A stretch of DNA of 64,000 nucleotides, taken from assembly GCF_900091955.1 (NCBI RefSeq), contig NZ_FMDF01000182.1, forward strand, positions 207,531-271,530, written 5' to 3'. The translations under genes were made by a program, and so were the position numbers. Numbering within the stretch: position 1 is the first letter of the stretch; every line of letters begins with the position of its first letter. The stretch comes from Streptomyces sp. Ncost-T10-10d (lineage in GTDB: Bacteria > Actinomycetota > Actinomycetes > Streptomycetales > Streptomycetaceae). Below, one piece after another: positions 26,034 through 33,171 of this stretch. The notes below the pieces were generated by a model, which was given only the letters and a program-made list of their open reading frames with translations, made no database searches and was not told where the DNA came from.

Positions 26034-27304
26034 CACCGCTCGTACAACCGCCGCAGCCCCTCGCGCTGTACGGCCCGGACTTCGCAGCCGACCCGCAGAG
26101 CCACTACCGGCGCCTGCGTGAACACGGCCCCCTGGCCCCCGTCCGGCTCGCGCCCGGCATCGACGCCCTGCTGGTCACGGACTACCAGGCCGCAGTCGAC
26201 CTGCTGCGCGACACCCACACCTTCACCAAGGACCCGCGCGCCTGGCAGGCCACCGTCCCCGACGACTCGCCGGTCCTGCCCATGCTCGGCTACCGGCCCA
26301 CCGCACTCTTCAGCGACGGCGGCGTACACGCCCGTTACCGCGACGCCATCAACGACAGCCTCGCTCTGATCGAGCCGCACGTCCTGCGGGCCGAGGTCGC
26401 CCGGGTCGCCCAGCGGCTCATCGGTGAATTCGCCGCCACCGGCAGCGGCGACCTGATCGCCCAGTACGCCCGACGACTCCCGGTACACGTCTTCGTCACC
26501 TGGTTCGGCGTACCGCCGGGCGACAGCGAACGCATCGTCAACGGCATCGCCGGCATGTTCAACTCCGCCGAGGACGCCGCCACCGCGTACGCCGACCTCG
26601 TCGAGGTCGTCACCGATCTGGTCGCCGACCGGCGTGCCCGGCCGCGCCGCGACCTCACTTCGTACCTCCTGGCCCACCCGGCCAAGCTCGACAACGACGA
26701 GACTGTGCGTCAGATCACTCTGATCATGAGCGCGGGCCACGATCCGACGACCAATCTGATCGGCAACGCGCTGCTGCACATGCTCACCGACGCGCGCTAC
26801 GCAGGCTCGCTGCACGGCGGCGCGATGACGGCGCACGAGGCGATCAACGAGGTCCTCTGGCAGGATCCGCCACTGGCCAATTTCGCGGCCCACTACCCGC
26901 GCCACGACACGGAGTTCCACGGCGTCCGGCTGCGCGCCGGACAACTGCTCCTCGTCTCCTACGCCGCCGCCAACACCCAGTCCGTGCCCGACCTTTCGGA
27001 CCCCGGGGTCCGCTCCGGAGCCAGTGCCCATCTGGCCTGGTCGGCCGGTCCGCACCGGTGCCCGGCGAAGCAGCCGGCGCTGCTCATCGCCATGACCGCG
27101 ATCGAGCAGCTCACCAGTCAGCTGTGCGATGCAGAACTGGACGTTCCGGTCAGCGGACTGAAGTGGCGGCCGGGACCGTTCCACCGTGCTCTGGTACGGC
27201 TTCCGGTACGTTTCACGCCTGTCGACATGACTATGGAGACGGACCGGTACGACGCGGCCGAGGCTGCTTCGGACGGGCCGTCAGAGGTGTCGATCAGCCC
27301 GTGA
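26030..27304 (+). CDS. cvnE: Conservon CvnE: CYP157-type cytochrome P450 lacking the ExxR Arg
   Basis: A 424-aa cytochrome P450. The haem-binding Cys is residue 344 in AWSAGPHRCPAKQPA, and the I-helix reads SAGHDPTTNLIGN. The K-helix motif that is ExxR in nearly all P450s reads NEVLWQDPP here: Glu274 is followed at +3 by Trp277, not Arg. Loss of ExxR with retention of the Cys is the known peculiarity of the CYP157 family, which occurs in Streptomyces conservons, and this supports the assignment. Coupled to cvnD by an ATGA overlap; last gene of the conservon. Substrate and redox partner are unknown. The frame is open upstream from 25937, but ATG 26030 matches the family N-terminus. Confidence 0.88.
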   Translation: MTPLVQPPQPLALYGPDFAADPQSHYRRLREHGPLAPVRLAPGIDALLVTDYQAAVDLLRDTHTFTKDPRAWQATVPDDSPVLPMLGYRPTALFSDGGVHARYRDAINDSLALIEPHVLRAEVARVAQRLIGEFAATGSGDLIAQYARRLPVHVFVTWFGVPPGDSERIVNGIAGMFNSAEDAATAYADLVEVVTDLVADRRARPRRDLTSYLLAHPAKLDNDETVRQITLIMSAGHDPTTNLIGNALLHMLTDARYAGSLHGGAMTAHEAINEVLWQDPPLANFAAHYPRHDTEFHGVRLRAGQLLLVSYAAANTQSVPDLSDPGVRSGASAHLAWSAGPHRCPAKQPALLIAMTAIEQLTSQLCDAELDVPVSGLKWRPGPFHRALVRLPVRFTPVDMTMETDRYDAAEAASDGPSEVSISP

Positions 27305-27352
27305 ACCGTGTCGGTGGTACGCCGAACGGGTGAGGGGCGAGAGAATTGCCCG

Positions 27353-27403
27353 ATGAACAGCGAGCGCAACGCCGACCGAAGCACAGACGGGGTGGTCCGG
27401 TGA
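27353..27403 (+). other. Possible 16-codon upstream ORF coupled to the SepF-like gene
   Basis: ATG 27353 opens a 16-residue ORF (MNSERNADRSTDGVVR) whose TGA (27401-27403) overlaps the GTG of the SepF-like gene in a GTGA. A GAGAG stretch lies 9-13 nt before the ATG. This could couple translation of the two; it could also be coincidence. Confidence 0.3.
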
Positions 27404-27798
27404 GCAGGTACGACAGGTACGACGTCACGGACGAGCAGTGGGAGGGGCTTGCCCAGGTCGTACCTCTGCGCGGCCGCGACCAGTGGCCGTCCAGGGTCGA
27501 TCACCGTACGGTCCCCGACGAGAGCGCGGCAGCCGAACAGCGGCGCCTCGTCGTGCTGCGGGTCCAGGTCTTCGCGGACGCGCGGGAAGTGGCGGAGTAC
27601 CTGGTCGCACAGATCCCGGTGCTGCTCGATCTGACCAGCGCGGAGACGGATGTGGCCAAGCGCATCCTGGACTTCACCAGCGGGGTGGTTTTCGGTCTGG
27701 GCAGCGGAATGCACCGGGTCGACCGGAACGTCTTCCTGCTGTCGCCGCTCGGCATGGAGGTCGAGGGGGTCACGGCGGCAGGTGTACCCGGGTCGTAG
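27400..27798 (+). CDS. SepF-like cell-division protein
   Basis: A 132-aa protein with the SepF core: LVVLRVQVFADAREVAEYLV (~residues 48-67), LLDLTSAETDVAKRILDFTSG (~75-95), GLGSGMHRVDRNVFLLSP near the end. SepF anchors FtsZ filaments to the membrane; Streptomyces carry extra SepF-like proteins outside the ylm-ftsZ cluster, and this one, far from ftsZ and without the classic N-terminal membrane helix in full, is one of those. GTG 27400 is used; the frame extends to 27346 without homology. It follows the conservon by about 100 bp. Confidence 0.8.
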   Translation: MSRYDRYDVTDEQWEGLAQVVPLRGRDQWPSRVDHRTVPDESAAAEQRRLVVLRVQVFADAREVAEYLVAQIPVLLDLTSAETDVAKRILDFTSGVVFGLGSGMHRVDRNVFLLSPLGMEVEGVTAAGVPGS

Positions 27799-27891
27799 GA
27801 AGGCCGCCGGGGGCAGGGCGGGCGCGGCGATGGACGTCCTTCGATCGGGGCCCTGCGGTCGGTCTTCGCCTGCGGACCGTAGCCGCCGCGG

Positions 27892-28416
27892 ATGCGCGGC
27901 CCCGTACCCGCGGGCGACGGCCGGCTGCGCCGCGGCTGCGACAACCTCGCGGCGGTGCTGGAGCGCACGCACACACAGGGCGCCCCACACCACGCCCGGC
28001 TGGTCGCGGCGGATCACGCCGGATGCGCGGGGCCGGTGACCGCACTCGGTGTCGAGCGGCTCGCGGACGGATTGCTGCGCGCGACCATCCGGCGCGACGG
28101 GGGTCATGCGACGCCGGTCGGCCGGCTCGGCGACGGTGAGCTGAGGTATCCGGCGCTCACTCCGGTGCTGCTCACCGGCCCCGGGGTGCTGGCTGTGGAT
28201 GCCGCGGGCGAGGTGCCGTCGGCCGTGCAGACCCTCACCGTGCCGGCCGACGGACTCGACCGCGACCTGGACGGACGGCAGTTGCGCGGACTGCTGGATC
28301 CGGCGGTGTCGATCGGGGCGGCCGGGCATCTCAGGCTGGTGGGCACGGTCACGGAGCCGGGCGCGGTGCGAGCCCGGGAGACCGCCGGGGTGACGGTGGT
28401 AGACCTGAAGGCGTGA
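27892..28416 (+). CDS. Hypothetical protein
   Basis: A 174-aa soluble protein without a recognised domain. It is rich in Gly, Ala, Arg and Val with alternating short strands (TALGVERLADGLLRATIRRD, LTPVLLTGPGVLAVDAAGEV, LRLVGTVTEPGAV). ATG 27892 is the first start after a stop in the frame, but has no good ribosome-binding site. The stop overlaps the GTG of the MazG-like gene (GTGA), which supports real translation. Codon bias is normal for the window. Confidence 0.6.
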   Translation: MRGPVPAGDGRLRRGCDNLAAVLERTHTQGAPHHARLVAADHAGCAGPVTALGVERLADGLLRATIRRDGGHATPVGRLGDGELRYPALTPVLLTGPGVLAVDAAGEVPSAVQTLTVPADGLDRDLDGRQLRGLLDPAVSIGAAGHLRLVGTVTEPGAVRARETAGVTVVDLKA

Positions 28417-28781
28417 CAGAACTTGATGTACGTGCCCTGCAGCAACGGCTCGCCGCTTTCGCGGCTGCGCGGGACTGGGAGCAGTACCACACCCCGAAGA
28501 ATCTGGCGGCGGCGCTGAGCGTCGAGGCGTCCGAACTGGTCGAAATCTTCCAGTGGTTGACGCCGGAGCAGTCGGCACGGGTGATGGAGACACCCGAGAC
28601 GGCGCACCGGGTGGCCGACGAGGTCGCCGATGTTCTCGCTTATCTGCTTCAGTTCTGCGAGGTGTTGGGGATCGACGCACTGACGGCGCTGGCGGAGAAG
28701 ATCGACCGGAACGAGGCCCGATTCCCGGTGCCGGAGCGCCCGGACACCCTTGATTCGCCGGATCGTCACTCTTCGGAGTGA
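28413..28781 (+). CDS. MazG-like/RS21-C6 nucleotide pyrophosphohydrolase
   Basis: A 122-aa all-alpha NTP pyrophosphohydrolase that hydrolyses NTP/dNTP to NMP and PPi (house-cleaning or dCTPase-type). The metal-binding helices carry the family EExxE...ExxD pattern: LSVEASELVEIFQWLTPE (~residues 36-53) and VADEVADVLAYLLQFCEVLG (~70-89). The N-terminal FAAARDWEQYHTPKNLAAAL is the typical RS21-C6 lead. Length is that of the single-domain family. It is coupled to the upstream hypothetical gene by GTGA. Confidence 0.88.
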   Translation: MTELDVRALQQRLAAFAAARDWEQYHTPKNLAAALSVEASELVEIFQWLTPEQSARVMETPETAHRVADEVADVLAYLLQFCEVLGIDALTALAEKIDRNEARFPVPERPDTLDSPDRHSSE

Positions 28782-28786
28782 TCAAC

Positions 28787-28864
28787 TTATTCACAGTCGA
28801 CTTCGTGTCCACAGATTTCCGAATTCCCCTGGCTTTTCGGTACCGATTCCCTCACTGTGGGTAA
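28787..28864. promoter_or_regulatory. Cluster of three DnaA-box-like nonamers
   Basis: TTATTCACA at 28787-28795 and GTGTCCACA at 28805-28813 on the plus strand, TTACCCACA at 28856-28864 on the minus strand. Against the consensus TTATCCACA (TTGTCCACA in Streptomyces) each has one or two mismatches. They sit in an unusually A/T-rich gap between the MazG-like and DUF6099-like genes. DnaA binding is a hypothesis. Confidence 0.3.
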
Positions 28865-28905
28865 TGGATGAGTTGAGCGGCTTTTCGTACGGACGGGGGT
28901 AACGC

Positions 28906-29442
28906 ATGGAAGCGGAGCGGCTTGTGGGAGTCAGTCGGCGTGCTCTGGCGCAGAGCCGCTGCACACCGGACATCATCGCCGAGGCATGGCAGGCCCAGGC
29001 GCTCGCTCAGGCGATCGGCAGCAGGCTGGCGGCGGACGGGCCCAAGGAGCTACGGGGAGAGGCGCGTGGGCTCAGCGAGATCGGTGGCAGGAGCGGCGGG
29101 GCGCTGGACCACCCGGCGGCGCGGGCCGGAGTGGCCCGGGCGGCGCAGCTCTCCGAGCTCGCCGAACCGAGGGCGACGCTGACGGGGCTGGGCACACTGC
29201 TCGGGGAGGTGGGGATGGCCCTGGTCGGGGTGGCCTGCGAGACCGACGAGCAGGGGCTCTACTGGCAGTGCATGGAGGCGATCGACGCGGCCGACGAGTC
29301 CATGGACCGGGTGCACGGAATGCTCCGGCGCCTCGACGAGCAGGACCGGGAGCGGCAGCAGGATCTGGAGCGGAGCCGGGAGCGGGACGGCCCCTACGGT
29401 GCGATCCGCGGACCGGCGGGCTCGGCGGCGGGCCGGCTGTGA
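28906..29442 (+). CDS. DUF6099-like hypothetical protein
   Basis: A 178-aa, mostly helical soluble protein. The N-terminal MEAERLVGVSRRALAQSR and the later LLGEVGMALVGVACETDEQG, LYWQCMEAIDAADESMDRVH resemble the Streptomyces DUF6099 family; I recognise the pattern but not with certainty. The C-terminus is a charged Arg/Glu-rich segment with Gly. No membrane segments. Its own promoter region holds the DnaA-box-like cluster. Function unknown. Confidence 0.65.
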   Translation: MEAERLVGVSRRALAQSRCTPDIIAEAWQAQALAQAIGSRLAADGPKELRGEARGLSEIGGRSGGALDHPAARAGVARAAQLSELAEPRATLTGLGTLLGEVGMALVGVACETDEQGLYWQCMEAIDAADESMDRVHGMLRRLDEQDRERQQDLERSRERDGPYGAIRGPAGSAAGRL

Positions 29443-29578
29443 CCGCGCAGGATTCGGGGAGTGACGAGGGACGGGACGGTGTACGGGACGGCCGTGGCCG
29501 TGGAGGGCTTCGGCAGTGGCGGCGCGTGGCAGGGAGAAGGAGGGGAGTGACCGGCATCCGGAGGTGCAGGATGGATGC

Positions 29579-30501
29579 ATGGATCTTCGAATCTTCACCG
29601 AGCCCCAGCAAGGGGCCGACTACGACACCCTGCTCACCGTCGCCAAGGCGGCCGAAGACCTCGGATTCGACGCCTTCTACCGCTCCGACCACTACCTCCG
29701 CATGGGGCCGGGGACGGGCTGCCCGGCCCGACCGACGCGTGGATCACCCTGGCCGGGCTGGCGCGCGAGACCAAGCGGATCCGGCTCGGCACGCTGATGA
29801 CCGCGGGGACCTTCCGGCTCCCCGGCGTGCTCGCCATCCAGGTCGCGCAGGTCGACCAGATGTCCGGCGGACGCGTCGAGCTCGGCCTCGGCGCAGGCTG
29901 GTTCGAGGAGGAGCACAAGGCCTACGGCATTCCGTTCCCCAAGGAGAAGTTCGGCAGGCTGGAGGAGCAGTTGGAGATCGTCACCGGGCTCTGGGCGACC
30001 GAGATCGGCAAGACGTTCAGCTTCGACGGCACGTACTACCAGCTGACCGATTCGCCCGCGCTGCCCAAGCCGGCGCAGTCCAAGGTGCCGGTCCTGATCG
30101 GCGGTCACGGTGCGACACGCACACCGAGGCTGGCAGCGCAGTATGCGGACGAGTTCAATATTCCCTTCGCGTCGCTGGAGGACAGCGAGAAGCAGTTCGG
30201 CCGGGTCAAGGAGGCGGCGAAGGCGGCCGGCCGCGGACCGGACGACCTGGTGTACTCCAACGCCCTGGTGGTCTGCGTCGGCAAGAACGACGCCGAGGTG
30301 GCGCGGCGCGCCTCCGTCATCGGCCGTGAGGTGGCGGAGCTGAGGGCGAACGGGCTCGCGGGCTCACCCGCCGAGGTGGTCGACAAGATCGGCAGGTACG
30401 GCGCGATCGGGTCGTCCCGGATCTACCTCCAGGTCCTGGATCTGGACGACCTGGAGCACCTGGAGCTGATCTCCTCCCAGGTCCAGTCCCAGTTCACCTG
30501 A
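29579..30501 (+). pseudogene. F420-dependent LLM-class oxidoreductase with one frameshift
   Basis: A luciferase-like monooxygenase-fold enzyme of the actinobacterial F420 group. The first ~43 residues (MDLRIFTEPQQGADYDTLLT, FDAFYRSDHYLRMG) are in one frame and the rest (LPGPTDAWITLAGLARET, RVELGLGAGWFEEEHKAYGI, VPVLIGGHGATRTPRLAAQY) in the next. Restoring one G in the GGGG run at 29710-29713 gives an uninterrupted 307-aa protein of normal length with GPGDGLPGPTDAW at the join. The position in a G run and the intact rest suggest a homopolymer error in the sequence or a very recent mutation. GGAGG lies 9 nt before the ATG. Confidence 0.8.
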
Positions 30502-30544
30502 GCCGGGAACCATCCCGGCTCACCTGAACCGGAACCATCCCGGC
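30495..30544 (+). repeat. Imperfect tandem repeat with a hairpin
   Basis: Two copies of a ~25-bp unit, CACCTGA(g/a)CCGG(g)AACCATCCCGGC, at 30495-30520 and 30521-30544, the first spanning the stop of the upstream gene. Each contains a GCCGGG/CCCGGC-like inverted repeat and could act as a weak terminator. Confidence 0.45.
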
Positions 30545-30622
30545 ATCCCGGCTCGCCCGAGTCAGAGGTCGGTCGCCGCTCACCCGAGCCAGGTCCGGGT
30601 CCGGCTCACGAGGGAGCCATCC

Positions 30623-31589
30623 ATGCAACCCGTCCGTTCAGCCAACGGTTCGCCCGCCCGCGCGCTCGATCGTGCCCTCTTGGAGGGGACGGTCCTGCTC
30701 GACGGTGGTCTCTCCAATCAGTTGGAGGCGCAGGGCTGCGACCTGTCCGACGCTCTGTGGTCGGCCCGGCTGCTGGCCGACGGGCCGGGGCAGATCGAGG
30801 CCGCGCACACTGCCTATGCGCGGGCGGGTGCGCAGGTGCTCATCACGGCCAGTTACCAGGCGACCTTCGAGGGATTCGAGGGGCGGGGCGATAGGACGGG
30901 CCCAGGCGGCGGAGCTGTTCGCCCGCAGCGTGCGGCTGGCGCGGCGGGCCGCGGGTGCGGTGGAGCGGGAGATCTGGGTCGCCGCCTCGGTCGGCCCGTA
31001 CGGGGCGATGCTGGCGGACGGCAGCGAGTACCGGGGCCGCTACGGGCTCTCCGTCCGGGAGCTGGAGCGGTTTCACCGGCCGCGGGTGGAGGCGCTGGCC
31101 GCCGCAGGGCCCGATGCGCTGGCGCTGGAGACGGTGCCGGACATCGACGAGGCCGAGGCGTTGCTGCGGGCGGTCGAGGGGTGCGGGCTGCCCGTCTGGC
31201 TCTCGTACAGCGTGGCGGGGGACCGGACCAGGGCGGGACAGTCGCTGGAGACGGCCTTCGCCGTCGCCTCGGGGCATGACCGTGTGCTGGCAGTCGGGGT
31301 GAACTGCTGTGATCCGGCGGACGCGGACCGGGCGGTGCGGGTGGCGGCGGAGGTGGCCGGGAAACCGGTCGTGGTCTATCCGAACAGCGGTGAGCGGTGG
31401 GATGCCGGCGGACGGGAGTGGACTGGTGCCCCCACCTTCGATCCGGCGAGAGTGCGGGCCTGGCAGGATGCCGGCGCCCGGCTGGTGGGCGGCTGCTGCC
31501 GGGTCGGCCCGGAGAGCATCGCGGAGCTGGCCTGGCTGCTCGGCGCAGCGACGGCAGGCGAAGGGAAAGGAGGGTCAACAGTGCCGTAG
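30623..31589 (+). pseudogene. mmuM: Homocysteine S-methyltransferase with one frameshift
   Basis: Makes methionine from homocysteine using S-methylmethionine (or SAM). The N-terminal part (LEGTVLLDGGLSNQLEAQGC, AHTAYARAGAQVLITASYQA, TFEGFEG) is in one frame; from ~30885 homology continues in the next frame (AQAAELFARSVRLARRAAG, LALETVPDIDEAEALLRA). The zinc ligands are visible: Cys in AVGVNCCDP and the pair in LVGGCCRVGPE. Removing one G from the GGGG run at 30884-30887 restores an intact 321-aa protein (FEGRAIGRAQAAE at the join). Start: GAGGGAG at 30610-30616 before ATG 30623. As for the upstream oxidoreductase, an error in G-run length is a likely explanation. Confidence 0.8.
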
Positions 31590-31628
31590 ACAGATGAAAA
31601 TACCTGGTGGGGGGCAAGTGAAGCGGAC

Positions 31629-31642
31629 CATACTCGGACGTG
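31629..31642 (+). promoter_or_regulatory. -10 box CATACT, leaderless start of hen1
   Basis: CATACT at 31629-31634 with 7 nt to the GTG at 31642. The spacing and hexamer match those at 12773-12786. This points to a promoter of its own for the RNA-repair pair. Confidence 0.5.
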
Positions 31643-33171
31643 TGTTCCTGACAATCAGCACGACCGGCAACCCGGAACGTCCCGCGACCGATCTCGGCTT
31701 TCTGCTGCACAAGCATCCCGAGAAGGCGCAGACGTTCTCCACCTCCCACGGCTCCGCGCATGTCTTCTACCCCGAGGCATCCGCCGAGCGCTGCACAGCG
31801 GGGCTCCTGCTGGAGGTGGATCCCGTGGCGCTGGTGCGGCGCGGCAAGGGCAAGGGCCGGGGCGGCGCCCCCGATGCGGCGCTCGCGCAGTACGTCAACG
31901 ACCGTCCGTACGCGGCGTCCTCGCTGCTCTCCGTCGCTATGAGCACGGTGTTCAAGACCGCGCTGAATGGTGTGTGCCGCGCACTGCCCGAACGTGTACA
32001 GGCACCGCTTTCACTGAGGATCGAGGTGCCCGCACTGCCGGCGCGCGGCGGCGCGGAACTGGTGCGCAAGCTCTTCGGGCCGCTCGGGTGGGCGAGCGTG
32101 GACGCCGTGGCCGTACCTCTGGACGAGCAGTTCCCGGAGTGGGGGGACTCGCGGTACGTGCGGCTGGTGCTGGAAGGCGAGTTGCGGCTGGCGGACGCGT
32201 TGCGGCAGCTGTATGTCCTGCTGCCGGTGCTCGACGACGCCAAGCACTACTGGGTCGCACCGGACGAGGTGGACAAGCTGTTGCGCGCCGGTGAGGGCTG
32301 GCTGGCCGGTCACCCCGAGCAGAAGCTGATCACCAGCCGCTATCTGTCCCGCCGCTGGGGGCTGACCCGGCAGGCGATGCAGCGGCTCGAACTGGTGCGG
32401 CTCGCCGAGTCGGACGACCTGGACGTCGAGAGCATCGACAACGCGGTGGACGAGACGACCGACACCGAGGAGAAGCCGGTGCCGCTCGCCGAGCAGCGGC
32501 GCACCGCGATCCTCGACGCGCTGCGCACCGCCGGGGCGAGCCGGATTCTCGACCTGGGCTGCGGTCAGGGCCAGTTGGTGCAGGCACTGCTCAAGGACGT
32601 GGGCTTCACGGAGATCGTCGGCGTCGATGTCTCGATGCGCGCCCTCACCATTGCCTCACGACGGCTGAAGCTGGACCGGATGGGGGAGCGGCAGGCCGGA
32701 CGGGTCACGCTTCAGCAGGGCTCGCTCACCTACACCGACAAGCGGCTCAAGGGGTATGACGCGGCCGTGCTCAGCGAGGTCATCGAGCACCTCGACCTGC
32801 CGAGGCTGCCGGCGCTGGAGTACGCCGTGTTCGGTTCGGCCCGACCGCGGACCGTGCTCGTCACGACGCCGAACGTCGAGTACAACGTCCGCTGGGAGAC
32901 CCTTCCGGCCGGGCATGTGCGCCACGGCGACCACCGGTTCGAGTGGACCAGGGCCGAGTTCCGGGACTGGGCCCACGAGGTGGCGCAGCGGCATGGATAC
33001 GGGGTTGATTTCGTGCCCGTGGGGCCCGATGACCCCGAGGTGGGGCCGCCCACGCAGATGGCTGTGTTCACGATGACCGCGGCCGATGAGAGCAGGAACG
33101 AGAACGAGAGCAAGAACGAGTCCTGGCACGAGACTGCCAACGAGACCGAGAAGGGGGCCAAAGTCGCATGA
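31642..33171 (+). CDS. hen1: 3'-terminal RNA ribose 2'-O-methyltransferase Hen1
   Basis: A 509-aa bacterial Hen1, which 2'-O-methylates the 3' end of cleaved RNA during Pnkp-dependent repair so that the repaired RNA resists re-cutting. The N-terminal half (TISTTGNPERPATDLGFLLH, KYH-like AHVFYPEASAERC) is the bacterial Hen1 domain that activates the Pnkp ligase; the C-terminal half is a SAM methyltransferase with ILDLGCGQGQ (~302-311) and the metal ligands Glu379, Glu382, His383 (SEVIEHL) and His431 (RHGDHRFEW). Start GTG 31642 fits the family N-terminus (FLTISTTG) and the leaderless promoter; ATG 31594 and GTG 31618 are upstream alternatives. A charged Asn/Glu-rich tail ends the protein. ATGA overlap with pnkp. 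Confidence 0.93.
   Translation: MFLTISTTGNPERPATDLGFLLHKHPEKAQTFSTSHGSAHVFYPEASAERCTAGLLLEVDPVALVRRGKGKGRGGAPDAALAQYVNDRPYAASSLLSVAMSTVFKTALNGVCRALPERVQAPLSLRIEVPALPARGGAELVRKLFGPLGWASVDAVAVPLDEQFPEWGDSRYVRLVLEGELRLADALRQLYVLLPVLDDAKHYWVAPDEVDKLLRAGEGWLAGHPEQKLITSRYLSRRWGLTRQAMQRLELVRLAESDDLDVESIDNAVDETTDTEEKPVPLAEQRRTAILDALRTAGASRILDLGCGQGQLVQALLKDVGFTEIVGVDVSMRALTIASRRLKLDRMGERQAGRVTLQQGSLTYTDKRLKGYDAAVLSEVIEHLDLPRLPALEYAVFGSARPRTVLVTTPNVEYNVRWETLPAGHVRHGDHRFEWTRAEFRDWAHEVAQRHGYGVDFVPVGPDDPEVGPPTQMAVFTMTAADESRNENESKNESWHETANETEKGAKVA

Noticed and set aside
28787..28864. Chromosomal replication origin
   Set aside because: Only three near-consensus DnaA boxes; oriC in Streptomyces has many and lies by dnaA/dnaN, none of which are here.
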